Assembly: GCF_010015475.1 (NCBI RefSeq)
Contig: NZ_SSNI01000008.1
Coordinates: 62,001-126,000 of the forward strand
DNA from: Pontibacter pamirensis
GTDB taxonomy: Bacteria > Bacteroidota > Bacteroidia > Cytophagales > Hymenobacteraceae
Length of the DNA: 64,000 bases
Direction of reading: 5' to 3'
The notes beneath the pieces were generated by a model. That model was not told where the DNA came from. It did no database searches and saw only the letters and a program-made list of their open reading frames with translations. The position numbers were made by a program, and so were the translations under genes. Below, one piece after another: positions 51,649 to 60,781 of this stretch; positions within the stretch are counted from its first letter, which is position 1, and every line of letters begins with the position of its first letter.

Positions 51649-52476
51649 CTAAAAGAAGCCCATAGGGTCGGGATGGAGGAAACTATAAGCCAGAGCATCC
51701 TTGATTTTCTGGCTATTGATGAGCTTGAACCGGGTTTCATCCATGTCATTAAACTCCGGAGGAGTAAGACTGAGTGCAAGAGCAGCCTTAGTGTAAAACT
51801 CCTTGCGCAGCGGGTGCTTATCGGCACAGGCGTGAAAAACCTGTCCCCATTTATCTTCTTCTATAAGGCGGTGTATAATAGTCAGGCAATCGTCCAGGTG
51901 AATGAGGTTTACAGGGGCATCACCATTTGGCACATTTTTCTTTCCGGCCAGGAAGCGACCGGGCCTTCGGTCTTCTCCCACCAATCCACCGAAGCGCAGG
52001 ATGGTCGTTAGCCAGCCGTCGTTTTCCTGAAAAAGCTTTTCGGCCTGCAGTAACATATGTTCTGGTTGCTGCTCTTCTGTGAAAGCTATGTCTTCCTCGG
52101 TTACCACCCTGTTCAGGTCAAGGTAAACGGATGTGGAAGAGACAAACAGAATGCGGCTAACAGGAGAATCAGACAGGAATTCCAGCAGGAGGTGCATTTG
52201 TTCCAGGTATCCTTCGCCACCGTCGGAGCGCAGGTGCGGCGGGATGTTCAGTACCAGCACCTGTGTCTTTAAAAAATCTTTTAGGGCCACCCGGTCCAGG
52301 TTTTTGTCCTGTAAGTTGAGCAGGTATGGGCTTATGCCTTTCTGCTGCAGCAGTTCCAGTTTCTGAGGCGTGGTGGTAGAGCCTTTTACTCTGTAACCGG
52401 CCTTCACCAGTTGCGCTGCCAGCGGCAGGCCCAGCCAGCCACAGCCCATTATACTTACTTCGTCTTTGTTACCCAC
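51649..52476 (-). CDS. YeeZ-like NAD(P)-binding SDR-family protein
   Basis: A 275-residue Rossmann protein. MGCGWLGLPLAAQLVKAGY is the YeeZ-type nucleotide-binding motif (GxGWLG). SSTSVY and a downstream RFGGLVGEDRRPGRF resemble extended SDR family members, but a classic YxxxK pair is not evident. The reaction is unknown. The start appears to be GTG at 52476; ATG in MGCGWLG is too late. It is divergent from the CrtI-like gene. Confidence 0.8.
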   Translation of the reverse strand: MGNKDEVSIMGCGWLGLPLAAQLVKAGYRVKGSTTTPQKLELLQQKGISPYLLNLQDKNLDRVALKDFLKTQVLVLNIPPHLRSDGGEGYLEQMHLLLEFLSDSPVSRILFVSSTSVYLDLNRVVTEEDIAFTEEQQPEHMLLQAEKLFQENDGWLTTILRFGGLVGEDRRPGRFLAGKKNVPNGDAPVNLIHLDDCLTIIHRLIEEDKWGQVFHACADKHPLRKEFYTKAALALSLTPPEFNDMDETRFKLINSQKIKDALAYSFLHPDPMGFF

Positions 52477-52581
52477 TCTTTTAATGTTTTTATACTGTCG
52501 TTGTCCCTTCTAACAAAATCAGGCACGTGCTGTTTAAGAAAGCAGTGCGATAAGAAGATTACCGTGTAAAGTAAAGCATAA

Positions 52582-54039
52582 ATGAACTATGATGTTGTCA
52601 TAATTGGCTCTGGCTTTGGTTCGCTGACGGCGGCGGCACTGCTGGCGAAGCGGGGGCTTAAGGTTGGAGTGCTGGAACAGGCAAAATATCCCGGAGGGTG
52701 TTCCTCTTCTTTCAAGCGCAAAGGTTACTGGTTTGAGACCGGTGCTACGACACTTGTTGGTTTGGATGAACATATGCCGCTGCGCTACCTGCTGGATGAG
52801 ATAGAGGTGGAGGTACCTGTTCTGAAACTGGAACCCTCGATGCAGGTACACCTGCCAAACGGAGAAACGCTCACGCGCTACGGAAACCTGGAAGACTGGA
52901 TTGCAGAAGCAGAGCGGGTCTTCGGCAAGGACAACCAACGGCCCTTCTGGGAGCACTGCTACAAAATAAGCCAGCAGGTATGGCGAACCTCGCTGCAGCA
53001 ACGCAGCTTCCCTTTCTCCAATATCAAAGATATGCTGCTTTCTGCTGCCCGTGCACGACCAGCACAGCTAAAGCTCCTGCCAGGAGCATTCCGGACGATG
53101 GAGGACATGCTGCGCCATTACAAATTGCTGCAGCATAAACTTTTTGTGGATTTTGTGAATGAGCAACTGCTGATAACTGCCCAGAATAATCTGGAAGAAG
53201 TTAATGAATTGTTTGGGGCGACGGCCCTGTGCTACACTTTATATAGTAATTACTACGTTCCGGGTGGGCTTATCAACTTAGTAAAACCCATTGTCTCCTA
53301 TATCAGCGAGCAAGGTTCCGAAGTGCTATATGGGCACCTGGTGCAGCGTGTATCGAAAGAGAAGGATGGTTATACCACAACTACAAGCAAAAGCAGCTTC
53401 AAGAGTCGGTTTGTGATCAGTGGCATTCCGCTGAACAACACGCAAAAGCTGTTTGAGGATGACAAGGTAGGGAAGAAGCTGCAAAAATATGTGATGCCCT
53501 CAAAAATGCTGAACGGAGCCTTTACGATGGGACTGGTACTACAGGGGCAGCATGCTCCGGAAATACTGCATCACCAGGTTCATGTCCCGAAAGGACTGCC
53601 CATCATCGAAAGCAAAAGCATTTTCATCAGCTTCAGCCATCCGGAGGACCGGCAGCGGGCTCCGAATGGAGAAGTAGTTGCCAGTATCAGCACCCATGTG
53701 CAGCACCCGGAGCAAAAAAGAATAGAAGACAAAGCAGTCATTGAAGCTGCCATTTTAGATGCACTGGTTGCCAGGGGACTCATACGTAGAGAAGACATAA
53801 TCTATAACCAGTCAGCTACGCCCGGCGCCTGGGTTTTCTGGACTGGGCGCGCCTATGGTGCTGTCGGAGGCTACCCGCAGTACAACCGCGTAAAACCCTG
53901 GCAAATGAAAGATGCCCGCCTCGACCACAGTGGTGCCTATCTTTGTGGCGACACCGTTTATCCTGGGCAGGGCATTGTTGGTGTTTGCCTCAGCGGCATT
54001 GTTGTCGCCGGTAAACTGGTACAGGATCACGCTGTATAA
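52582..54039 (+). CDS. CrtI/retinol-saturase-like FAD-dependent oxidoreductase
   Basis: A 485-residue amine-oxidase-type flavoprotein. The N-terminal VVIIGSGFGSLTAAALLAKRG is the dinucleotide-binding motif, followed by KYPGGCSSSF. Near the C-terminus, GAYLCGDTVYPGQGIVGVCL contains the second flavin contact found in phytoene desaturases, carotenoid isomerases and all-trans-retinol 13,14-reductases. It may act on carotenoids, which would suit pigmented relatives, but no other carotenoid gene is in the window so the substrate stays open. Confidence 0.82.
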   Translation: MNYDVVIIGSGFGSLTAAALLAKRGLKVGVLEQAKYPGGCSSSFKRKGYWFETGATTLVGLDEHMPLRYLLDEIEVEVPVLKLEPSMQVHLPNGETLTRYGNLEDWIAEAERVFGKDNQRPFWEHCYKISQQVWRTSLQQRSFPFSNIKDMLLSAARARPAQLKLLPGAFRTMEDMLRHYKLLQHKLFVDFVNEQLLITAQNNLEEVNELFGATALCYTLYSNYYVPGGLINLVKPIVSYISEQGSEVLYGHLVQRVSKEKDGYTTTTSKSSFKSRFVISGIPLNNTQKLFEDDKVGKKLQKYVMPSKMLNGAFTMGLVLQGQHAPEILHHQVHVPKGLPIIESKSIFISFSHPEDRQRAPNGEVVASISTHVQHPEQKRIEDKAVIEAAILDALVARGLIRREDIIYNQSATPGAWVFWTGRAYGAVGGYPQYNRVKPWQMKDARLDHSGAYLCGDTVYPGQGIVGVCLSGIVVAGKLVQDHAV

Positions 54040-54076
54040 CGAATTATTCCTCATTTTTAGTGTAGCGAACTGCAGC

Positions 54077-54496
54077 TTATTCTAAAGAGGCTTCATCCTC
54101 TACTATCATGGTGCGCAGCCCGGCGTAATTGCCGTCTTCTGCTTTGCCAAGTATGAACACCTGTGTGCCTATTTCTGTGATCATATATACTTTTACATCC
54201 TCTAAAAGCTCATTGAGTTTGGACTTTAGCATTTGGTAACGCTTTTCATTTGTCTCCCCTTTGTTTCTGGCATCAGCTGAAACGCCTCCCATCTCTTGGA
54301 AGAACTCGTCCAGTTCTCTTGTTTCTACATCCTTTCCGGCCGCTTCTCCTGTCCATTCCGTAACTTTTTCAGAAGAAAACTGTTCCCCTGGTTCAAGCTC
54401 CTGGTAAAAGACTTCAAAGGGTGCTTCTATACCACTTTTCATTAACAGGCCGTCAATAGCCTGGTTTAGTTCTTTTTCTAGTTGGTCTTTGTTCAT
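54077..54496 (-). CDS. NuiA-type nuclease A inhibitor homologue
   Basis: A 139-residue acidic cytoplasmic protein. It resembles cyanobacterial NuiA, the proteinaceous inhibitor of the secreted sugar-non-specific nuclease NucA: AIDGLLMKSGIEAPFEVFYQ near the start, DEFF in the middle and KVYMITEIGTQVFILGKAED, GNYAGLRTMIVE near the end match NuiA in order and spacing (from memory). NuiA protects the cell from its own NucA. No NucA/NucA-like nuclease gene is adjacent here. The start is set at ATG 54496; an upstream extension is unlikely. Confidence 0.75.
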   Translation of the reverse strand: MNKDQLEKELNQAIDGLLMKSGIEAPFEVFYQELEPGEQFSSEKVTEWTGEAAGKDVETRELDEFFQEMGGVSADARNKGETNEKRYQMLKSKLNELLEDVKVYMITEIGTQVFILGKAEDGNYAGLRTMIVEDEASLE

Positions 54497-54593
54497 ATGC
54501 CAAACGCTTTTTCGAATCAGGAATACTTTTCTGTACAAATTCAGAGCTATTATTATCTTTATATAAATCTGTTAGCGGTAGCTTAGCCTCCGC

Positions 54594-55493
54594 ATGAACC
54601 TTTATACGAATAAAACTATGCTGAAAGCAGAACCGATGTTAAAAGAGGGCGCCTTAAAAGGTAAAACCATTATTGTGACAGGTGGAGGTACGGGCCTAGG
54701 CCGCTCGATGGTGAAATATTTTTTAGAACTTGGTGCGAACGCCGTTATCTGCAGCCGGAAAATAGAGGTGCTAGAGCAGGCAGCCAAAGAACTGGAGCAG
54801 GAAACAGGCGGTAAAGTGCTGGCCGTGGCCTGTGATGTGCGTAAGTATAACGAAATAGAGGAGATGCTGCAGCGTGCGCTGGAAAAATTTGGAAGCGTAG
54901 ATGTGCTGGTGAACAATGCAGCGGGCAATTTTGTGAGTCCCACAGAGCGGCTGAGTCATAAAGCATTTGACGTCATCACGGACATTGTACTGAAAGGAAG
55001 CTATAACTGCACGCTTGCTCTAGGAAAGCATTGGATTGAGCAGAAGCAGGAAGCAATTATTCTAAACATTGTCACGACCTACGCCTGGACCGGATCGGGG
55101 TATGTGGTGCCTTCTGCTTGCGCCAAGGCTGGTGTACTGGCATTGACACGTTCCCTGGCATCAGAGTGGGCTAAGTATGGCATCCGATCCAACGCCATTG
55201 CTCCCGGCCCTTTCCCGACTGAAGGTGCCTGGACGCGCCTGTTCCCGAAGCAGTTGGCGGACAAGCTGGACCCGGTGAAGCGAATTCCAGTTGGACGCTT
55301 CGGAGAGCACCAGGAACTGGCTAACCTAGCGGCGTACCTGGTGTCAGATTATGCTGCTTTCGTAAATGGTGAGGTTGTGACCATAGACGGAGGCGAGTGG
55401 CTGTACGGCGCCGGTGAATTCAACTCTTTCGACCAGATACCGCAAGAGATGTGGGATGCAATGGAGAAACAGATGCGCGGAAAGGGGCAGTAA
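54594..55493 (+). CDS. 2,4-dienoyl-CoA reductase-type short-chain dehydrogenase
   Basis: An NADPH-dependent SDR for beta-oxidation of unsaturated fatty acids. VTGGGTGLGRSM is the cofactor-binding motif, NNAAGNF the structural one. The classic SDR YxxxK reads SACAK, with Ser in the Tyr place. The surrounding TYAWTGSGYVVPSACAKAGV closely resembles the mitochondrial DECR1 active site, where a Tyr in the preceding segment acts with the Lys, so activity is expected. It is monocistronic, and begins with a short extension (MNLYTNKTMLKAEP). Confidence 0.85.
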   Translation: MNLYTNKTMLKAEPMLKEGALKGKTIIVTGGGTGLGRSMVKYFLELGANAVICSRKIEVLEQAAKELEQETGGKVLAVACDVRKYNEIEEMLQRALEKFGSVDVLVNNAAGNFVSPTERLSHKAFDVITDIVLKGSYNCTLALGKHWIEQKQEAIILNIVTTYAWTGSGYVVPSACAKAGVLALTRSLASEWAKYGIRSNAIAPGPFPTEGAWTRLFPKQLADKLDPVKRIPVGRFGEHQELANLAAYLVSDYAAFVNGEVVTIDGGEWLYGAGEFNSFDQIPQEMWDAMEKQMRGKGQ

Positions 55494-55515
55494 GCTTGCA
55501 CCGACTTTGGATGCA

Positions 55516-55550
55516 AAAAAAGCCTCTGCTTTACGGGCAGAGGCTTTTTT
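55516..55550. terminator. Bidirectional terminator
   Basis: AAAAAAGCCTCTGC (55516-55529) and GCAGAGGCTTTTTT (55537-55550) form a perfect 14-bp stem with a 7-base loop between convergent genes. Confidence 0.92.
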
Positions 55551-55576
55551 ATTTGAATATTGAATAGTTTTTTTTG

Positions 55577-56197
55577 TCAGCTATTACTGAGAAGCAAGAT
55601 CAATGCTACGTTTGTGCCCAAACCAATAGCCCAGTTTGTCCAGACTTTACCAGCTTTGATTTTACGTGCTTTCTTGCGATACCCGGATGCATAATCCGGC
55701 TGTTGTAATAAAGAATTATCTGGAGCATCTAAATTCTGTTGTTTTGGAGTAGTAACGGAAGTTCCAATAGCAGGGGCAAGACCTAATACGGGGGAAAGCA
55801 AGCTTGTAATTAAGACTGCTGTCCCAGCCGACTTGTATCCGTCATAATAGGTAATGGCATCCGTCTGACCCTGGTTGTAAAGCTGTAAGGCGGTAGCCTT
55901 TGAAGCGGCAGGTGCCTCAGCATCAGCAGAAGCTAATGCCACTACAGGTGCGGCTTCCGTCAGCTCAAACGTTTCGCTGGTATTGTCCGGGTACTGGATC
56001 AGCATGATTTCAGATTTTGGCACAACATAGGTTGGCCCTTCCATATTTGAAAAGAGCTTGTACTTTACCTCCAGTGTAGAGATCTCTAGTACTTTGGCCT
56101 CAACCTTTTCACCTGTACGTTTGGTGATCAGATCCTGTGCCTGTGCAAACTGTAGTGAAAACAGGCACAGCAGAATGGATAAAATTTTTGTTTTCAT
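55577..56197 (-). CDS. Secreted Bacteroidota hypothetical protein with C-terminal membrane helix
   Basis: A 206-residue exported protein: signal peptide MKTKILSILLCLFSLQFAQA, then DLITKRTGEKVEAKVLEIST and GPTYVVPKSEIMLIQYPDNT, a beta-rich N-terminal region common in uncharacterised Bacteroidota proteins. An Ala-rich linker and one or two hydrophobic segments (about 130-150 and 185-204) follow. Function unknown. The ATG at 56197 gives the natural signal peptide; the frame extends upstream without coding character. Confidence 0.75.
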   Translation of the reverse strand: MKTKILSILLCLFSLQFAQAQDLITKRTGEKVEAKVLEISTLEVKYKLFSNMEGPTYVVPKSEIMLIQYPDNTSETFELTEAAPVVALASADAEAPAASKATALQLYNQGQTDAITYYDGYKSAGTAVLITSLLSPVLGLAPAIGTSVTTPKQQNLDAPDNSLLQQPDYASGYRKKARKIKAGKVWTNWAIGLGTNVALILLLSNS

Positions 56198-56335
56198 AGA
56201 TATACTATCATTTTTTAGTTTATGAATATCCAAATATAGTTTAGGTTGAATAATAAGCAAATTTATTAATTGGTTAATATGTTGATGATTGAGCAGCTTC
56301 TCATTCCATGTTTTGCTAATCAATCTGAAAAAACA

Positions 56336-56370
56336 AAAAAATCCCTGGCCACATTGGCCAGGGATTTTTT
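56336..56370 (-). terminator. Terminator of the RND efflux operon
   Basis: AAAAAATCCCTGGCC (56336-56350) and GGCCAGGGATTTTTT (56356-56370) form a perfect 15-bp stem with a 5-base loop; the minus strand runs into a T tract after the pump gene. Confidence 0.92.
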
Positions 56371-56390
56371 ATGCCTCTGCAACAGGTCAA

Positions 56391-59300
56391 CTATGCATGC
56401 GGATTCACATACGCTGGGTCACCGCCTTCGTCTTCTCCTGGTTTGTAGTTTTCGCGGAGCCTGGCGAGTTCTTTCTTACCATAGGCTACTCTCGTAATTA
56501 TCACGTATAGCACAGGCACCACAAAAATTGCCAGGAAGGTAGCTGCCAGCATACCACCTATCACAACCCATCCAATCGTTTGGCGAGATACAGCACCGGC
56601 GCCAGTGGCCAAAGCCAGCGGAACCACCCCCAATATAAAGGCCATGGAAGTCATGATAATCGGGCGAAGACGCAGCTTCACGGCTTCTATCGTTGCCTCT
56701 ATCAGTTCCATGCCACTGTCTACACGCTCCTTGGCAAACTCCACAATCAAAATCGCGTTTTTGGCAGCCAGACCTATCAGCGTGATCATACCAATCTGGG
56801 CGTATACGTTATTGTCCAGCCGTGGCAGCAGGGTAAGAGCCAGGATAGCACCAAACATTCCCAATGGTATGGCAAACAGGATGGAGAATGGCACAGACCA
56901 GCTTTCATACAAGGCAGCCAACAGCAACAGCACCAATAGAATAGACAGTGAGAAGATGTAGATGGTGCTATCACCAGCAGCGAGCTCTTCGCGGCTCAGG
57001 CCAGAGAAGTCGTAGCCGTAGCCACTAGGTAGTACCTCTGCCGCTACCTCCTCCAAAGCAGCCAAAGCCTGGCCACTACTGTAACCGGGTGCGGCGCTAC
57101 CCATCACCTCTGCAGAGCGGAACAGGTTATAGTGTGATATTACGGAAGCGTTTTCCACTACGGTAGATGTTACAAGCGCACTAAGTGGCACAGATTCGCC
57201 CTGCCTGTTCATGACGTAATACTGGTTCAGGCTTTGGATGTCCATACGGTAAGCTGTATCGGCCTGGGCCACCACCCGGAAGTTACGTCCGTAGCGGGAG
57301 AAATCGTTTACATACCGGCTACCCATCAGGGAAGACATCGTGGAGTATACATCTGCAATATTTATACCTAGTTGCTTCGCTTTTTCTCTATCCACCTCTA
57401 CATGGTATCCGGGTGTTCGGGTATTGAAGAAGGAATAAGCCCTGGCTATTTCCGGGCGCTGGTTTACTGCTCCTACAAACTGACCAAGCACTGCTTCAAA
57501 ATCCTTCAGGCTACCGCCTCCGGCGCGTTGCTCCAGCATAAAGCTGAAACCACCGGAGTTACCAAGCCCAGGTATGGCCGGTGGAGCCACTACCACTACG
57601 TTCGCATCCCTCATTACAGCAAGACGCTCGTTCAGGGTAGCCATTACGCCAGCCAGCTGCTCCTCTTCATTCTCTCTATCGGCCCAGGGGTGTAACTGCA
57701 CGAAGATGGTACCACTGTTCGATTTAAAGGAGAAGTTGATGGCATTCAGGCCACCTATGGCAGTATAGTTTTTTATAGCAGGTATATCCGCCATGATAGT
57801 ACCCATTTCAGCGAGTACTGCCTCCGTTCTGGTGGCAGAAGAACCTTCTGGCAGTTCTATAGATACAAACACACGTCCTTCGTCTTCTGTCGGGATAAAA
57901 CCTGTTGGCTTTGTCGCAAATAAGCCAACGGTACCTACATATAAACAAGCCAGCAGCACGAGCACCAGTGGGGCAGCCTTGATGCTTCTGCGCACACCGC
58001 TGGAATAAGACGCTGTTGTTCTGGCAAACCAGTTGTTAAACTTGTAAAAGAATTTGTTCAGGCCCCTCGAGTTCTTGTCCACATTCATCGGCTTGAGCAT
58101 GATGGAGCAGAGTGCCGGCGTAAGCGTAAGCGCCACAAAAGCGGAAATTAGAACAGAGATGGCAATAGTGATAGCGAACTGCTGGTAAAGCCGGCCCACA
58201 ATACCTGGGATAAAGCCCACTGGAATGAACACAGCGGCAAGTATAAGCGCAATGGCTATAACCGGTGCTGTAATGTCTTTCATGGCCTTGCGTGTTGCTT
58301 CCTTCGCTGAGATACGCTCGTGGTCGATGTAATGCTGTACTGCTTCCACCACCACAATGGCGTCGTCCACCACGATACCGATGGCCAGCACAAACCCGAA
58401 CAGCGTCAGGGTGTTGATGGTGAAGCCAAGCGGAATAAAGAACACGAACGTACCGATGATGGACACCGGTATAGCCAGGATCGGTATCAGCGTTGCCCGC
58501 CAGCTTTGCAGGAACAGGAACACCACGATTATCACCAGTATAAGCGCCTCTACGAGCGTATGCACTACTTCATTAATAGAAACCTGCACCACAGACACGC
58601 TTTCAAAAGAAACAACGTAGTCGACATCGGCAGGGAAAGACTCCTTCAGCTCATCCAGGGCAGCGTAAATTCCTTCCGCTGTTTCGAGGGCATTGCTGCC
58701 GGGTGCCTGGTATAACAGCAAAATGGCCGACGGATTACCGTTGATAGTGGCGGCTCTTCCGTAGTCAAACCTGCCGAATTCTATCCTGGCCACATCCCGC
58801 AGGTACACAATAGAGCCATCTTCCGGGTTAGTGCGAACAATAATATCGCCGAACTCTTCTTGGGTAGACAGGCGGCCTGTTACTGTAATAGGATATTGAA
58901 AGGCCTGTGTGTCGTACTGCGGCTTGGCACCCACCGTGCCGGCAGCAACCTGTAGGTTCTGTTCCTGTATAGCGCCAGTAATTTCGCTGGCACTGATGCT
59001 GTACTGCGCCAGCATATCCGGTTTTAACCAGATACGCATACTGAAGTCCTGCCCCAGTGCATTGATATCACCTACACCATTTACACGCAACAAGGCGTCG
59101 CGCACAAATATGTTCGTGTAGTTGTCGAGGTATTCAATATTATGTGTTCCGTTAGGGGAGAAGATACCCACCACCATCATAATACTCGGATTGCGCTTTC
59201 GCACCGTCACCCCAAGGCGCCTTACCTCCTCGGGCAGGCTTGGCTCCGCAATACTGGCTCTGTTCTGCACATCCAGCGTGGCAATGTCGATGTCGGTGCC

Positions 59301-59591
59301 TACTTCAAAGGTCACACTCATGTTCATCTGCCCCGTGCTGGTGTTGGTGGAGGTGATGTAGGCCATACCCGGCGTACCGTTAATCTGCGTCTCCACAGGC
59401 GTAGCCACCGTTTGTTCTACCGTCTGCGCATCGGCACCCGTGTAGTTAGCAGATACCGACACCACAGGAGGGGAGATGTTCGGGTACTGCGTAACAGGTA
59501 AATTCATCATGGCCAGCAGGCCAACCAACACGATCACGAGCGAGATGACGATGGAGGTGACGGGCCTTTTTATAAATACATCTGATATCAT
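56391..59591 (-). CDS. RND multidrug efflux pump, HAE1 family
   Basis: Inner-membrane proton-driven pump of a tripartite efflux system (AcrB/MexB-like). The 1066 residues show the HAE1 layout: N-terminal TM1 (SIVISLVIVLVGLLAMMNLP), pore segments (YITSTNTSTGQMNMSVTFEV), central TM helices with the proton-relay motif VLAIGIVVDDAIVVVEAV (Asp-Asp), the second half repeating it, and the C-terminal TM set including GLAAKNAILIVEFA. It forms an operon with the adaptor (31-base gap) and TolC gene. The very C-terminus (ENYKPGEDEGGDPAYVNPHA) is soluble. Confidence 0.96.
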   Translation of the reverse strand: MISDVFIKRPVTSIVISLVIVLVGLLAMMNLPVTQYPNISPPVVSVSANYTGADAQTVEQTVATPVETQINGTPGMAYITSTNTSTGQMNMSVTFEVGTDIDIATLDVQNRASIAEPSLPEEVRRLGVTVRKRNPSIMMVVGIFSPNGTHNIEYLDNYTNIFVRDALLRVNGVGDINALGQDFSMRIWLKPDMLAQYSISASEITGAIQEQNLQVAAGTVGAKPQYDTQAFQYPITVTGRLSTQEEFGDIIVRTNPEDGSIVYLRDVARIEFGRFDYGRAATINGNPSAILLLYQAPGSNALETAEGIYAALDELKESFPADVDYVVSFESVSVVQVSINEVVHTLVEALILVIIVVFLFLQSWRATLIPILAIPVSIIGTFVFFIPLGFTINTLTLFGFVLAIGIVVDDAIVVVEAVQHYIDHERISAKEATRKAMKDITAPVIAIALILAAVFIPVGFIPGIVGRLYQQFAITIAISVLISAFVALTLTPALCSIMLKPMNVDKNSRGLNKFFYKFNNWFARTTASYSSGVRRSIKAAPLVLVLLACLYVGTVGLFATKPTGFIPTEDEGRVFVSIELPEGSSATRTEAVLAEMGTIMADIPAIKNYTAIGGLNAINFSFKSNSGTIFVQLHPWADRENEEEQLAGVMATLNERLAVMRDANVVVVAPPAIPGLGNSGGFSFMLEQRAGGGSLKDFEAVLGQFVGAVNQRPEIARAYSFFNTRTPGYHVEVDREKAKQLGINIADVYSTMSSLMGSRYVNDFSRYGRNFRVVAQADTAYRMDIQSLNQYYVMNRQGESVPLSALVTSTVVENASVISHYNLFRSAEVMGSAAPGYSSGQALAALEEVAAEVLPSGYGYDFSGLSREELAAGDSTIYIFSLSILLVLLLLAALYESWSVPFSILFAIPLGMFGAILALTLLPRLDNNVYAQIGMITLIGLAAKNAILIVEFAKERVDSGMELIEATIEAVKLRLRPIIMTSMAFILGVVPLALATGAGAVSRQTIGWVVIGGMLAATFLAIFVVPVLYVIITRVAYGKKELARLRENYKPGEDEGGDPAYVNPHA

Positions 59592-59622
59592 GTTTCTTCT
59601 GAAAGTATTTCTTTATAAAAAA

Positions 59623-60759
59623 TTATCTGACAGCAGCAGCGGGTTGTGCCTGAGGAGCATCTGCCTGTATTTTGGCGCCCTGGCGCAGCTTTTGAGTGCC
59701 TTCCACCACAATGGTATTGCCTTCTTCCAGTCCTTCGCGCACCACCACATCAGCCCCGAATCTTGTGCCCAATATTACGTTCCGCTGGTTCACAGAATCA
59801 CCCTGCACCAAATACACATAGTATTCTCCCAACTGTTCTGTCACTGCCCGGAAAGGTATCACCAATTGCTCCCCTATATCCTGGTTCAGCACACGCACCG
59901 TTACAGTCATACCGGGAATCAGGGTGCGGTCCCTGTTAGGGAACTGCAACCGTACAGTAGTGGTGCCAGTCTGGCGACCGATGGCACGGTCAATTGCTAT
60001 GATTTTTCCTGGGTAAGGGTATTCCCTCTGGTTGTTGAGCATAATGGTAAACAGAGAATCTGGCTGTTCTCCCTGCATCAGCAGACCAAAGCGGCCTAAT
60101 TCCTGCTGGTTTATTACAAAGTCCACGGCAATTGGGTCGGTAGAAGAGATAGTATTCAGGAGCGGCTGGCCCGGCGATACCTGTGCACCCACTCTCACCT
60201 GAGAAATACCTATCGTGCCATCAAAGGGAGCCCCGATGGTTGAATACCCTAAATCAGTAGAAGCACTCCTTACCTGGGCTTCGGCCGCGGCTACCTGTGC
60301 GCGGGCTGTTTCCACGTCGGTGCGGGCATAGTCTACCTGCTGCATGGCTATTGCTTCGCGTTCGGCAAGCCGCTCATAGCGCTCCAGGTCTTTCTGCATC
60401 CTTGCCAGGTTGGCTCTGACACTTTGCAGGTTTGCCTGCGCCTGCTGGTAAGATGCCTGGTACCTTGTCTGATCTATCTCATACAGCGGCTGGCCCTTGG
60501 TTACGCGCTGCCCATCCTTCACATAGTAATTGGTAATGTAGCCCGAAACCTGCGGGCGCAGTTCCACCTCCTGCAGGGGAACCACAGTGCCCGGGTAAGT
60601 ATCGGTGCCTGTTACACGCTCTTCTTCTACCGTGTAGACGTTAACAGGTACAGCAGCGGCTGCAGGGTTCTGTTGCTGGGCGTTATTCTCACCGCCACAA
60701 GATACGAGCACCAGCGGCCCGATGATGGCAGCCATTAGCCATGGTAAATTCCTTTTCAT
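59623..60759 (-). CDS. RND periplasmic adaptor (membrane fusion protein)
   Basis: A lipoprotein adaptor linking pump and TolC. The signal peptide ends in a lipobox (VLVSCGG). VELRPQVSGYITNYYVKDGQ is the biotinyl/lipoyl-like half-motif; a helical hairpin (about 105-165, RYERLAEREAIAMQQVDYAR) and the return motif AQVRSASTDLGYSTIGAPFD follow, then beta-barrel and membrane-proximal domains. The 378 residues are typical. The end is Ala/Gln/Pro-rich. Operonic with the pump and TolC (22-base gap to TolC). Confidence 0.95.
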   Translation of the reverse strand: MKRNLPWLMAAIIGPLVLVSCGGENNAQQQNPAAAAVPVNVYTVEEERVTGTDTYPGTVVPLQEVELRPQVSGYITNYYVKDGQRVTKGQPLYEIDQTRYQASYQQAQANLQSVRANLARMQKDLERYERLAEREAIAMQQVDYARTDVETARAQVAAAEAQVRSASTDLGYSTIGAPFDGTIGISQVRVGAQVSPGQPLLNTISSTDPIAVDFVINQQELGRFGLLMQGEQPDSLFTIMLNNQREYPYPGKIIAIDRAIGRQTGTTTVRLQFPNRDRTLIPGMTVTVRVLNQDIGEQLVIPFRAVTEQLGEYYVYLVQGDSVNQRNVILGTRFGADVVVREGLEEGNTIVVEGTQKLRQGAKIQADAPQAQPAAAVR

Positions 60760-60781
60760 TATATATCGAGGTTGCTGTTTC

